Notes: generated by a model not told the origin, from the letters alone. A stretch of DNA of 64,000 nucleotides from Icerya purchasi (GCA_039619475.1 CM077115.1:399252557-399316556); one strand, 5' to 3'. Positions 23,471 through 34,632 are shown, counted from the stretch's first letter. Numbers and translations: made by a program.

Positions 23471-23785
23471 GCGTCATCATAGTCCAATTGCTATTGGCTC
23501 GGTCAATGTTTCGATTCCAGGCAACGACAAAAATTACATGTATTACGAAAATTAAATTAAGTTAATCGCTAATAGAATCGTACGAAAAACAATAATGGCA
23601 AACCACCGCGCCTATACCAAATGCGCGCTAAGTTGGCGTATATACAGTTGGGATTACGTTTGTAGTATAAATGAGACATTCGCAATATCAGTGTACGAAG
23701 AGTCTTGCGTCTACATTAATATGTTGCACAATTTCCAGGAACACGCTACATTTATACAACTAGAACGTTAGGTAGTCGTCTACGC
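23471..23785 (+). repeat. tRNA-derived SINE, degenerate copy 3
   Basis: The plus strand shows a damaged tRNA-like head (ATAGTCCAATTGCTATTGGC, then TTTCGATTCCAGGCAACGAC) followed by ACAAAAATTAC and the body block ATGGCAAACCACCGCGCC and ATGCGCGCTAAGTTGGCGTA. These line up with 24798-25181 read on its minus strand. The anticodon region is deleted and the 3' part is poorly conserved, so this is the oldest of the three copies. Confidence 0.7.
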
Positions 23786-24786
23786 TCAAAAAAAGGTGCA
23801 CTAGAACGTAGAAGAAGAGCGGCGAAAGGCTAGTCGGCGAATGCTGTTTCGGCTAATAATTCTAATTTCGTAAATTAGAAATTAAAAAAGGAAATTTATA
23901 AAATGTAGAGAAAGTGTGCCGTGAAGGCATGACCGTATTTTCTTTATTCCTCGACTAATTTTCCAGCGTAAGAGCGAAAATAGGCGTCAATTTTTACCTC
24001 GTTTATTCGACTGTGTTTTAGAAATATATTTTTCGTCGAAAATATCATACTACAGAAGCGCTAACCTCTTCTTCGACTTCGTGATTCTAATGAAAGTGCA
24101 TAAAATTCAACGCTGTCGTCTATACCGATAGAGTTAGTCAAGTTAAAGCGAACGAAATTGCCGCTATATTTTTATTTCGAAGCCGGCCAAGTTAATCTGG
24201 AACGAACGCGATAATTAGAAATTATTTTCAGGCCACGGCCCGACCATAAAAAGGAGGTAACTGCGACAAATCGGAAAAGTAACCGAAAAAGGCGCTCTTT
24301 TTAAACGTGTTTCCGGTTAATCCGCAGCGAGACGGAATAATTTATAGCGATAGTTGGAAAAGGAAAGTTATTACAGGGCCTTCGGATTACTCGAACTAAA
24401 CTCTGCCGAATGAGCCAGTTAGGACACGGCCTGTTTGTTTAATAACGCAACATATAAGCAAGTATTAACCCATCGCAACTTCTGCTTAACTTATTACGAT
24501 GATGGCACTAATATCACTGTGTCACTGAAGAACTCATAACAGCTTGCCAAAATCTTAATCCCGACAATTCCTAGACATTATTATTATTATCATTATTATC
24601 ATCATTATTATTATTATTAATATTTCAGCCATGAGATGAGAAGACGGCGACGCAGAAGATAATTCATATTCGCCCAGGGACGATTCCCATTTCATAAAAG
24701 GCGCCAGATTCATTAGTTGCGTCACTTACCTAATGCGCCACATCTAATAAGATAGCCCACTCCTCGCCGTCCTTAACATTCCGGCA
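23786..24786. other. Unassigned
   Basis: No gene recognised. An (ATT)n-type microsatellite spans about 24579-24620. Confidence 0.45.
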
Positions 24787-24797
24787 TCTCACAAATT

Positions 24798-25181
24798 CTC
24801 TCTCTCTCTCAAGTGCCGTACGCTACATAGCGCGTTGGCGCAACCTATTCGTACATTTAGCTGTACCGATATAGGTTGTGTACCAGGCAATTATTATATA
24901 TGCAACGCAGGTGTGTACACATGCAAGACTACGTTCGGGACTGATTGAAGCCGCTTGTTATCGCGCTACAAGTGCAGTCCGTCCGGTGTGGGTCTGCTGT
25001 GTACTGACCTAGCGCGCATATGATGTTGTACGTGGTGGTTTGCCATTGCCTTCCACGTGATTATTAATAGAGTATTTATTTTATTTAATTCTTGTAATAA
25101 GTTTGTCGTCGCTCGGGATCGAACCCGTGACCGCCATATCGGAAGTCAAGCGCTCTAGCAACTAGGCTATCGCGACGACCT
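24798..25181 (-). repeat. tRNA-derived SINE, best copy, with target duplication
   Basis: The minus-strand head (25105-25179) can fold like a tRNA. GTCGTCGC pairs with GCGACGAC as an 8-bp acceptor stem, TAGCCTAGTTGCTAGAGCGC resembles the A box and D arm, and CGGGTTCGATCCCG is a perfect T arm with the B box (25114-25127). The body follows (ATGGCAAACCACCACGTACA), then a terminal hairpin with CAACCTAT pairing to ATAGGTTG (about 24842-24879), and a (GA)n tail at the 3' end. TCTCACAAATT occurs at 24787-24797 and 25182-25192 as an 11-bp target duplication. It is transcribed by RNA polymerase III if active and mobilised by a LINE. It is not called a tRNA gene because the head is shared by three dispersed copies with the same unrelated body. 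Confidence 0.9.
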
Positions 25182-25192
25182 TCTCACAAATT

Positions 25193-26078
25193 ACGAAATA
25201 TAATTGAAAACTACTCGGGCTCCTCCGCTTCCAGAATCTCACCAGAGATTCCCTGAAATCTTGAAACGTTCTTTTCTTAATCGGAATTCGCGGCCGAAGA
25301 TGGAAGTTTCCAAAGCGCCTGCAAAGACAAATACTGAAAAGAAGAACTGGTGCCCTCTTTCGGTTTTACTTTCTTTTTTTTTTTTGCCGCGAAGAAAGCC
25401 TTCAACGACACTGAAGTAAAATCTTAATCGATGTATTCCGACAAAATCGTCAAAAAATGATATTGTCCGCTAAATATAACTGCCAGGTTTTTTTATTCTA
25501 CATTTTAGAAATTGCTTGCATGCAACAGCCCTTGCTCGTTCTCGATAGATTAACCGTAGCGGCTCTCCGATAAACTCGATTCAATCAGTCTTTACGAACC
25601 CGCCAAGCCTATCTTCTCTAAATTGTCAACTTCCAAACCTCCCGTTACTTGACGCGCCAGTATGAATATCGCGACTTTACTTTTTCAAAAAAAAACCATC
25701 TCTATCTTTCAACCTAAACTTTTTTCTTTCCGCAAAATCAACTGCAATCTCGTGCACTTTTAAAATAAGCACTACGATGCGAGAGAATACTTGTATTTAT
25801 CGCTTCGTTATGTTCTGCTAGTTTCTTCGACATCGTCCTTACTTGCAGCTATTATCGCCGATCTAATGTAAACGAACTCGGCGAGTTATCTAACAAGTAC
25901 CCAAGTGCTTTTTCTACAGTGCTGTACAACTAGCATAAAATTTGCAGACAAAGTGTCGCGCATCCCAATCTAACTAGTTAAGCTGTTCAATCAGTTCCCG
26001 TATTATTTCGCTCTGACAGCTGTAACTCATTTGCTACGCGAGTCTCGGAACGCCGAACCTCAGGGGGGAAACAAAAAA
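25193..26078. other. Unassigned
   Basis: No gene recognised; the short frames carry no motif. Confidence 0.45.
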
Positions 26079-26194
26079 TTAAAGTAAAGTAAAGTATAAT
26101 CATACCCTTGATAATGTATCATCATGGATTGTGAAGTTAATGTTCACGATGTACTCTAAGCCTAATGGATAGAATACTGGGGATAGTTCCTTTC
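26079..26194 (-). repeat. Repeat R, copy 1
   Basis: On the plus strand the copy reads (AAAGT)n, CATACCCTTGATAATG, GATTGTGAAGTTAATGTTCA, GATGTACT, CCTAATGGAT and AGTTCCTTTC. The same order appears at 30143, 55228 and, inverted, at 39333-39440. I assign the minus strand because the pentamer run then becomes a 3' (TTTAC)n tail, as in LINEs with simple-repeat tails. The copy ends where a family A insertion begins. Confidence 0.75.
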
Positions 26195-26195
26195 A

Positions 26196-26660
26196 TTTTT
26201 TTTTTTTTTTTTTAATGTTGAATTCATCTAAAAAGACATTAGCCCAAGAGAAGAGGGAGTGAGAAGCGGAATCAGATGTTTATGCAATCAGATATGGAGG
26301 ATAAAAAAAACTCCAGTACTGGAATGAAACCGAGAGTGATGGCAAGGAGAGAACAAAAGATGCATAATAACACGGAGTTAGAAGACCAATTAACAGAAGA
26401 AAAGAGTGTAGAAGGAACAGAAGCGATACAGGTGCACTCCAAAAAAACTTTATTAGCGTCTTCTATAAAGTTGTGAGAAGAAGGGCGAAGGAGACTAAGA
26501 GGAGAGGGGACTAGAGCTAGAAGCGAAATAAGGAAGCAGGAAGCAAACTATGCCCCAAAGTACAGGCGCCAGATTGCAGAGCGAGTTGAACGCCACATGC
26601 AGGAAGAAATGAAAAACCAGGAATAAGATGGTAGATTAGGCCGGATAAAGAGATAAAAGA
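26196..26660 (-). pseudogene. Family A LINE, C-terminal copy with poly(A) (copy A11)
   Basis: The minus strand reads PWFFISSCMWRSTRSAIWRL, EDANKVFLECTCIASVPSTL and the end VLEFFLSSISDCINI with a stop, aligning block by block with copy A4. The 3' UTR contains TTGGGCTAATGTCTTTTTAG and ends in an 18-nt A run (T run 26196-26213). One frameshift or stop interrupts the middle. Only the region after RNase H is present. Confidence 0.72.
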
Positions 26661-28124
26661 AATCCGGATTTGAGAATGAGGGGGAAACGCTTTAAACGAG
26701 AGATAGGTCGTGTGTTTAAACGAACAATTTTTTTTAATATGATCATGCTGGTGGGCGTTGCACTGATAATTGTAGTCATACCGCTGTACACCCCGAGGTG
26801 CAATTTACAGAACAGCGAAGTAACTACACAATGGAACTGTTCGCAAAAGTTCCTCTACCGCGGATAACATTTACTCGCGTAATAGCAGTTCCGTTTCTTC
26901 CACAAATATTTCGCACCTGACCTTCTAAGGAATAAGTGTACCTCCCGCAATATTCCGTAACGTTTAAGGCATTCATTTTCTCCGGTGCGCGTGCCCGGTA
27001 ATATCGAAATAAAACGGCCAATAGACTGTGCAGAACACGTTAAAAGTAAAGCAAGGATTTTCCTCAATTAAGGGGGGGTGGGGGGGGGGGGGAAATAAGT
27101 CACCGAATGAAATCGACAAATGCAACGCGATAAACTAAATAAGCGAACTCAAAAAAAAAAATTCTTCCAACACTCCATATTGAGAAGAAGAATTATCAAA
27201 GGATAAATTTCAAAGTACGCGATGGAGCGGAACAGACTAAATCTTGCCGGCCGGTGGAATGCGAAGCAAATTCGGATTGGCAGACGCGAACGATTTAGTC
27301 ATTTCTCGGTCGCGGGAATGTTCTCGCATAACGGACGCACAGAGATTTCGTAGCACTTTCGGAAGAATAGGCGTGAAAAGGAGAGGACAGAGTCTTTTTT
27401 GCGAAGGATAAAACTGTTCTGAGGACGGGAATCAGCCTAGCACCGGTTATTTATATCGATGCCACAAAGCAGCTTTCTGCTTCCTGCAGCCTGTGCACCT
27501 GCGTGCACAGTCGTAAGACAAGCGCAAACGACCGAACAAGAATAATAAACTAGCCCAAAGGCCGCTCTTAGAAAAGCTCACGAAAGTAATTTTAAAAATA
27601 CCATTTCCCGCCCTTCGAAAGTGAATTTCCTGTAATTCACACGCAAACAGTACGTAGCGCGGGAAAATAGAAGCAGCCCCCTAACAGAAGCATTATAGGA
27701 AGCACGAAACGTGTTGCAGCGCAGCCGGTACCTTTTCGTACCAATTGCCTTGTACGTGCCAGTAGTCTGTTTTATTTTTTTTCTTCTCCAATACCCGAAA
27801 ACCCGTAACTCTGTTATCCCCGGATAGTTAAGATACATGCAATACCCCCGCTACAACACACACACACACACACACACACCTAGGGAGGCTTTTCGAGTAT
27901 CATCTTCACTTATAAGAAAGAAAGAAATAAGAAATGTATTTGCATACTAATTTTGAGATTACGAAAGGGGTTAGACAAACAGGATCAGTGATTCTATCTC
28001 ATCGCGCGCACTGAAAGACAATTTTAGAAAACTAGGCGCTGGGGTAATAATAAAAATCTAAACATTAGAAGAATTTCTAACTTAAGGTTTGCAAATGACG
28101 CGTAATTCTCTTATCAAATACCCC
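26661..28124. other. Unassigned, with G-rich and CA repeats
   Basis: No gene recognised. A G run of about 20 bases with one T lies at 27072-27092 and a (CA)n run at about 27857-27879. Confidence 0.45.
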
Positions 28125-28134
28125 TTGGAAGGCC

Positions 28135-28603
28135 TTTTTTTTTTTTTTTTTTTTTTTTATAAATATAAAATAATAATAATATTATTTTATATATTAGCCA
28201 GCGGCTTTAACGCAACAACCACAGAAATTATGGAAAGGGTTAAATAGAGAGACGATTAGAAATAGAGCTTAGGAAAGATTAAAGTACAGGAATTATATCT
28301 GGTGATGGAAAGGAAAGGACAAAGGAAGAATTATAAGGAACAGGAAGACCCAGTGTTAAGTTTCTGGAGTACAAAACAGAGCGTTCAGAATCAAGGGCAG
28401 GGCATTCTCAAAGAAGATGTGGTTTACATCACCATATGGGAGCAGAGATGGAACTATGAAGGGGACAATCGGGAGAGGAGGACAGGGAAAAACGAAAACG
28501 TGAAGAAGGTAGAACGGAGTGATTAAAACGCAGTCTGATTAAGGAAACGATCGCGGAGCGTTGATAAGAAGATTGAAACCACGGCTGAGAACAGGGAACC
28601 GGT
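28135..28603 (-). pseudogene. Family A LINE, C-terminal copy with target duplication (copy A5)
   Basis: The minus strand reads PWFQSSYQRSAIVSLIRLRF, then across a frameshift NHIFFE and ALDSERSVLYSRNLTLGLPV, and ends FLSSISNRLSI with a stop. It aligns with copy A4 (HRSIITKLSRLRF, NHVLFECSGLSRARELL, FLDSIVDRIKI). A long A tail (T run at about 28135-28159) closes it. TTGGAAGGCC occurs at 28125-28134 and 28604-28613, a 10-bp target duplication that fixes both ends; the insertion is 469 bp. Confidence 0.85.
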
Positions 28604-28613
28604 TTGGAAGGCC

Positions 28614-30142
28614 GAAAAACTATATGCTAGCAGAATTCGACGATCTCGACGAATATCTCAATAATCGAAAACATTTGCAGAATAGCTTAGTAAAGTGCAC
28701 AAGCAAACGGAAAGGATATATGTAAAAGCGGTAAATCAAGTAATGTAGGTCAACAACCATCCTTTGTGAGAAACATAATGGAAACAAAGTATGCGAACGA
28801 AAGCTTAGAGGAAATATTGGTCGCTTAAAAATATATTTCAAAGCCCTTTTAACTGTTACCGCCAAAGTCTAATATTAACATGTAGTCACGGCTTTAAAAG
28901 TCAATAATGAAATAAATATGGCAGCACAAAACACAGTCGAACATTTTATACTAAATATTAAGCAAAAAAGGATAAACTTCCGCTCAAACTTATAAAATAA
29001 AAATTAAAGGATAACAAAGACATTAAAAGATAACAAAGACACAATAAGATATAGTAGAAGACAAAAGTGGACTGTGGTCATGTAAGAAAAATGAATGATC
29101 ACCGATGACCTTTCTTTTTCTGGTTTCTCTCACATTATGAAAGAAAGTCATGCGACAAGGTGGCAAGATGATTTTAACAAATTCTTATCTAAGCAAAATC
29201 TTCAAAGAATAGCTACAGAACGAATGGAGTAGGAGATATTACCTTTGTTCAATTGATATTTAATTTTAATATTAATTCGGTGTAACGCTTATGTATGTAA
29301 GTTGAAAACATCGCATCTCAATGAAAGGTTTTATTTATTTATTTATTATATACATTGCGTATCGGCCGTGTGCCTTACCACAATACCGATATATTTATAT
29401 ACCGCAATATTATATAAATATTACAATTGCGGGAAAAAATTACAAACAGAAAAAAAGATAAATGCCTTAGAAGTAGAAAATGTACAAACTATACACGCCG
29501 CTTTAGCGTAAATTATTGGTTTCTACCGGGTTTAGTGTACACCTGATCTGCTAAATCGTAATTTACGATCGATTTAAACAGTGCAGTTTCGCAAATCTTA
29601 CGTGTAACACCAAGAACAAAATGTTTTGCACGTGCTACACATTTCTTGCATATCGATTGACGCATAACATACATCTAAACACTTTCATTTCGTATTAATT
29701 ATAATTTATTACAGACAGAATCGGAAACCGAAGGACTGGATTAGCATAATAATGGTGTCTCTTGTTAACATTTTATGAGGAATCAATTATTAGCGTATTA
29801 TTAAAGGCAGGATATGTAATATGGTTTTATTAGCTTTAATGCCGCAATATATGCTTATTGTATGTTAGGCGCTCGTCAGCAACATATCTGACGATAGGGC
29901 GCTATTGTTTACAGTTAGATTTCTAGCGAAGGCCTTTCCGAAAGAATAAAATGACTACCGGTTTACATTGATTAATGCTTCGCGTGGCGAAATATTTTTG
30001 CGCAACCTTGGATGTTCGGGTGAGTAGGCTGCTGCTGCCCGGTGGAGCAGCAGCTAACGTAGTTTTTGAAGTGGACTTAGAGTTACTAAAACTTTCAACA
30101 GAAAAAAGTTTGTCATATCTCGGAAACTCTCATTATCATTTT
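28614..30142. other. Unassigned
   Basis: No gene or repeat recognised in this stretch. Confidence 0.45.
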
Positions 30143-30302
30143 ATAAAGTAAAGTGAGTTCCATACCCTTGACAGGGCGTCGGGATTGTGAAGTTAAGGTT
30201 CACAATGTACTGAGGCTAATGGATCTGATAAGAATATTGGGGCCAGTTCCTTTCTACTTGGGATCCGCCTTTACTTTCCCAGATTTCTCTGGTACCCAAT
30301 TA
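30143..30302 (-). repeat. Repeat R, copy 2 (most complete)
   Basis: The plus strand reads AAAGTAAAGTGAGTTCCATA, CCCTTGACAGGGCGTCGGGA, TTGTGAAGTTAAGGTTCACA, then CCAGTTCCTTTCT, CGCCTTTACTTTCCCAGATT and CTCTGGTACCCA. It shares this whole block with the copy at 55228-55391. Sequence beyond 30302 may still be element (different copies stop at different points), but there is no second copy in the window to compare. Confidence 0.8.
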
Positions 30303-31550
30303 TTTCAGGCTGGGTAAGCTTGGGAGCGACTTGGATCCGGGACGAGACAAGTCTTGAACACGTAAAATTATTTTCTGCTATTCTTCAGTGATCCAAAAGC
30401 ACCACGAACACCCAAACATTTATGATAATCCCATTATATAAGGTTGATCAGCACGGTTTCTCTTTCTCTTTTCGGTATAAGTTTTTCGGCTACTTTTATT
30501 TTTACATTATTCGGTAAAACGATGGATGGTATATTATTAGTTGCCGACGCATCTTTTCCCGCGGTTTTTGGATAGCGATAATTATTTTAAAAAGTCTCTT
30601 TTGGGTAGTATTCATAACATGACATTTATTACGTCGCTTAATTCTATTAGACACTCTTAAACTGGAACTCACTATCACATCCAACTTATGTGTTCCGTAA
30701 GTTTAGACACATATAGAGATTTCTTTTGGATCAGTACAAACCTACCATTGTTTGTATATTGTGGAATTTTTCTAGTTCACTTTATTATTCGTGAAGTTTG
30801 TAGAACGCTGTACATTTTGTCTGTGTGTAATACCTAAGAGTTCAGCTTTATTATTTTCCATATATGTACACGTGTAATTCTTATTACTGAAACGAGTAAC
30901 GGAGCAAGTGTTGCAAATTGTCCGTTAATATTATATACGCGTTTTCCGAAAACTGTCATCTTTTTCAGCGACTAATTTTATTATTACAGCGTTCGTTTTT
31001 ATTCTTACCTAATAAATAACATACTGTACTTTAAAGTAACGAGAGTTAGGCGAAATATTTTTTAGGAGTAATTTTATCTTGAATATCTCTAAATGTAAAT
31101 AATTATAGGTTTTGATATTTGCTGCCTCAAAAATCACAGATCAGTGTAAAAGTTTATAAACGATCATCTGTTTGCTTTCATAATTACGGATATCTGTCCT
31201 GACAGAGGTGTATTTTTCAAATTTGAGCCTATTTACAATCAAAATTGTTCTGAAAATTACAGTCGATTATAATCCGTCATGAATTGATTGGGTCGATGTA
31301 TATGTTTTTCTCCGTTGCTACCTGAAAAACTACGATCTTTAGCCGTATGTAATTATCCGGCGCGAAAAAGCACAAACTATCTCCCACAAGTAGCGATAAC
31401 AAAGAAGCTGTTCTCTATTTCGTTCCCGACATAATTAACATTAGCCAGATTTTTTACGTTTTGTTAAAGCTTTCATATTGTCTACGAATTCAATCATTCT
31501 CTCCTAATAGATTTAAACAAACACCGTAAATATAAATATATATATATATA
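30303..31550. other. Unassigned
   Basis: No gene recognised; the first ~100 bp may extend repeat R. Confidence 0.4.
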
Positions 31551-31950
31551 TCAAATCAAATCAAATCAAAATCAAAATTTATTTAGAAATGAAATTACAT
31601 TACAACTCTTTATATACAATACAATTTACATTTAGTATTACAAACTTGCATGAAGAAATAAAAGTTGAAAACAAATTAAAAGGTTTTTTTTGTAAACTTA
31701 TATAATATTTGATAATAATAGTAGAGTTATGTAAAAAAAACAAACTGTTAGGTCAGTAAACCACAAATGCGCATATCTTGCGCGAGATTGTGGTTACTGA
31801 AGAAAATTCTAATATTTAAATTATTCTGGATTAACATATTAAGCCGATTAGGGCAGTATTTATACTTGTACACAGTTAGTGTGTTTTTAATGTTTAACAC
31901 ACTCATATTCCTATACATATAGATAAGTACATACATACACACACATATGG
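31551..31950 (-). repeat. Probable CR1/L2-like LINE 3' end
   Basis: On the minus strand the sequence ends AATAAATTTTGATTTTGATT followed by ATTTG pentamers (31551-31580). From memory this is the style of 3' tail seen on CR1/L2-clade LINEs. A 64-codon frame upstream (31748-31942) ends IFFSNHNLAQDMRICGLLT, which could be a decayed C-terminus, but I cannot align it to anything. The call rests on the tail. Confidence 0.4.
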
Positions 31951-31951
31951 A

Positions 31952-33262
31952 CTTCTTCTTCTTCTTCTATGTCGTCATTGAGCATATTTCAACAATTTTT
32001 CTCCATTTCTCTCGATTTTGAGCTGCTTCCACCAGCTGTTGTGTTGATAGACCTGTTGTGTTTCTAATATAATCAATGAACCTGGTCGGAGGTCGTCCTC
32101 TATTCCTTTTACCTTCTATTATTCCTTGTATGACCATTTTTTCCAATCCTTCTCGGCGTATCACATGGCCAAAGAATCTCAGGGCCCGCCTTTTGAACAC
32201 TTGCACTAATCTCTGTATTTCCGATCTATTCCCAGTTCCTCTAATATTGAAGCATTAGAGCGGTGCTTGATCCATGGTATCCGGAGCATTCGTCTGTAGC
32301 ATATCATTTCGAATGTCTCTATTCTTCGGGACAATGTTTTGTTCAGCGTCCATGATTCGGAGCCGTAGCTTGCTATTGAGAATATTAATGTCTCCATTAG
32401 TCTCTTTTTAGTTCCTATTGTTATGGAGTGGTCTTTCCATATGTTTGTCAGTTTCCCTAACGCGCTTTTCGCCAATCCAATACGACGTTTAATTTCGTTT
32501 TCTGCACTCCCATTATCTGTAATCTGCGCTCCTAAATAGGTAACTGATGTCCTTTTTCCGATATCCGGTACAGATGCGAAGGTTTCAGGCAGTTTCTTAG
32601 CCTTGTCAATGATGACTATGGCGCATTTTGCACGGTTTAGTATTAAATTTGCCTTTCGGCTGAAGTATTCCACTCGCTGTAGTAGTGTCTTCAATTCTTT
32701 CTCACTTGTTGCTATTAATACTGCATTATCTGCGTAGCGCAAATTGAAAATTTTTCTTCCACCGATCGTTATTCCGCCATTCCAATTTTCTGTTGCCTGC
32801 CGCATAATCCATTCACTATATATATATTATAGAGCATAGGTGACAATATGCAGCCCTGCTTTACTCCTTTTTCCGTTTGAAAACTTTCGGATAGTTGTCC
32901 GTCAATTTTCACCTGCACCATATTCCTTTCATATAATTTTTGTATTATCATTATAAGGTGTTCAGGTATTCCGAATTCTCTTAGAATGTTCCACAATTTA
33001 TCCCATTCGACCATGTCAAATGCTTTGGTGTTGCCTTATAATGAGCAGTTGTTCTCGGGTGCCTTTTCCAGGCATGAAACCTGTCTGTTCAGCAGCGATC
33101 TGCGGCAGTATATAATATTTTAAGCGCTCTTGTATTATATATAGCGTAATTTTGCTAGTATGATTAATGAGGGCAATAAGTCTGTAGTTTTGTCATTTTT
33201 GCCTGTCGCCTTTTTTATAGATAGGAATGTATATTGACTTGGTCCAGTCACTTGGCCATTCT
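31952..33262 (-). pseudogene. RTE-like LINE, most of the RT domain (copy 2)
   Basis: Minus-strand frames give RT blocks in order: WPSDWTKSIYIPIYKKGDRQ (about 33215-33260), a TGA where Cys is expected, NYRLIALINHTSK, GFMPGKGTREQLLIIRQ, a small deletion, KAFDMVEWDKLW, VKQGCILSPMLYNIY, LRYADNAVLIA, SVTYLGAQI, then ASYGSESWTLNK and YRRMLRIPWIKH, ending in LRFFGHVIRR. The catalytic YADD is YADN here (Asn codon at 32725-32727). It has no RNase H. A (CTT)n run at 31952-31968 is its simple-repeat tail. The block order resembles the copies at 9418-10500 and 39895-40630. Stops, a deletion and the YADN change mark it as dead. Confidence 0.87.
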
Positions 33263-33720
33263 CCCTGGGTCCACCTTGGCGTGGTGGAGGGGCTCAGTAC
33301 TACCCGCATAAGCTCTTCTGAGCAATGCCGTCGGGAGTTCATCTCCTGGTAGGGCCACCCAAGGCGGTAAGGTTAGACGAGTGCGGGTAAGAAGCTAACA
33401 GATGCCCTGGTGTACGGCAGCAGGTACATTAGTAAGTAGTAAAGGCGGTAGTCACGGAGACGAAAACGGCGATACATGCTACACATATAGGCGAGGCCGT
33501 AGCGGCTCAATCGGCTGTAGAACTGCGCCACAGAAAGAAGAGGAACCCTACTGTGGTATTTTAGTTCCAAGAAAATCGATCATGAAACACATATGGACAC
33601 ATTCACAAAATATATATACATATATGTATCGACATATTTATATACAATTTCATGCGCAAATCATTTACACCCATGGACATGTGAACATAAATTGGTATTA
33701 TTTAAATATTTATATATAAA
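33263..33720 (+). other. Possible LINE 5' segment in opposite orientation
   Basis: The region is more GC-rich than its neighbours (CCACCTTGGCGTGGTGGAGG, AGCAATGCCGTCGGGAGTTC, CTCCTGGTAGGGCCACCC) and opens into a plus-strand frame at 33402-33719 with no recognised domain. It abuts the 5' edge of the RT copy on the opposite strand. I associate this style of sequence with LINE 5' UTRs only from memory. It could equally be unrelated DNA. Confidence 0.3.
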
Positions 33721-33825
33721 CTCAGCCACTATGGCCTCGCAAGGGACTGTGCCCTTTGACCCCTCTTTGCTTACATTTCTATCTCTTTCTCTCTTTTATA
33801 CTTTGTATAAAATTATCAAAATTTA

Positions 33826-34630
33826 CAATGTAATTCTTAGGCCAACCCCCGCTAGATTTTATAACAAAAAAATGTCCCAATTTTATATAATAAAAAAAAA
33901 GAATACAACCAATAATTTATACCATAAATTTTTTTAAACTATCGAACAACACATATAAATAATAATTTTTTTGCGTTTCCATCGTATTATTAAATTAGCA
34001 ATATAGTCTTTACGTGATTCTCCTTGTTATGATGGGACTTCTTATTCATCAACCTACACAATAATAATAACAAGTGTATTCATTATGTTTCCAAAAGCGT
34101 AAACCGCCGCCGAACGCAAACGTGAATTGCAGAAACGAAAACGGGACGACGAACTGTGTGCAATAGCGAAGAATTTGCCACATTTATACGTGATACGCCT
34201 TTTGATTCGAAAACGTCAGATGTAGGAAAGTTTGAAGCGTTTGATGGCATTTTAAGTCAACCGCCACTGTTATACTAGTAATAAATAATAAGAAAAAAAA
34301 ATTATCCAAAGGGAACACCACATTTTTTCATGCTTTTCGACGAATGCTCAATTTATATTCACTGATTTTCATCATTACTCGCGTGGTACCTAAGTTGAAT
34401 GGTACTCTTTCTAACGAACAAAGAATCAGTAAAATCGGTCTATACAAATATGAGTTATGCGCAAACAAACATAAAAAAAAAAAAAAACAAACATACGCGA
34501 CAAACATATAAAGTCGGTAAAATTAAAAATAAAAAACGTTACATAAAATTAAGACATTTTTTGGGGCACTTTTTTGTTACATAAAATTGGGACATTTTTT
34601 CTAATGGGGGCGAGCCTAAGAATTACGTTG
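33826..34630. mobile_element. TA-flanked terminal-inverted-repeat element, non-coding
   Basis: The left end CAATGTAATTCTTAGGCC ... CCCCC ... AAAATGTCCCAATTTTATAT is repeated in reverse complement at the right end (34577-34630). About 53 aligned bases have few mismatches and one 12-bp gap. TA lies outside both ends (33824-33825 and 34631-34632). This is the layout of a Tc1/mariner-type non-autonomous element. A second, direct copy of the subterminal motif (TTACATAAAATT plus GACATTTTTT) sits just inside the right end (about 34539-34560). No transposase frame exists in the 805 bp; an internal open stretch reads AERKRELQKRKRDDELCAIA but is short and unassigned. Confidence 0.72.
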
Positions 34631-34632
34631 TA

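Noticed and set aside
25105..25179. Minus-strand sequence that folds like a tRNA with an 8-bp acceptor stem and good T arm.
   Set aside because: It is the head of a SINE: it recurs in two other copies attached to the same unrelated body, has a target duplication around the whole unit, and its anticodon arm does not fold cleanly.
31540..31585. (TA)n followed by TCAAA pentamers as a possible CRISPR-like or satellite repeat.
   Set aside because: The units are too short and contiguous, without spacers; they fit a microsatellite-type LINE tail.
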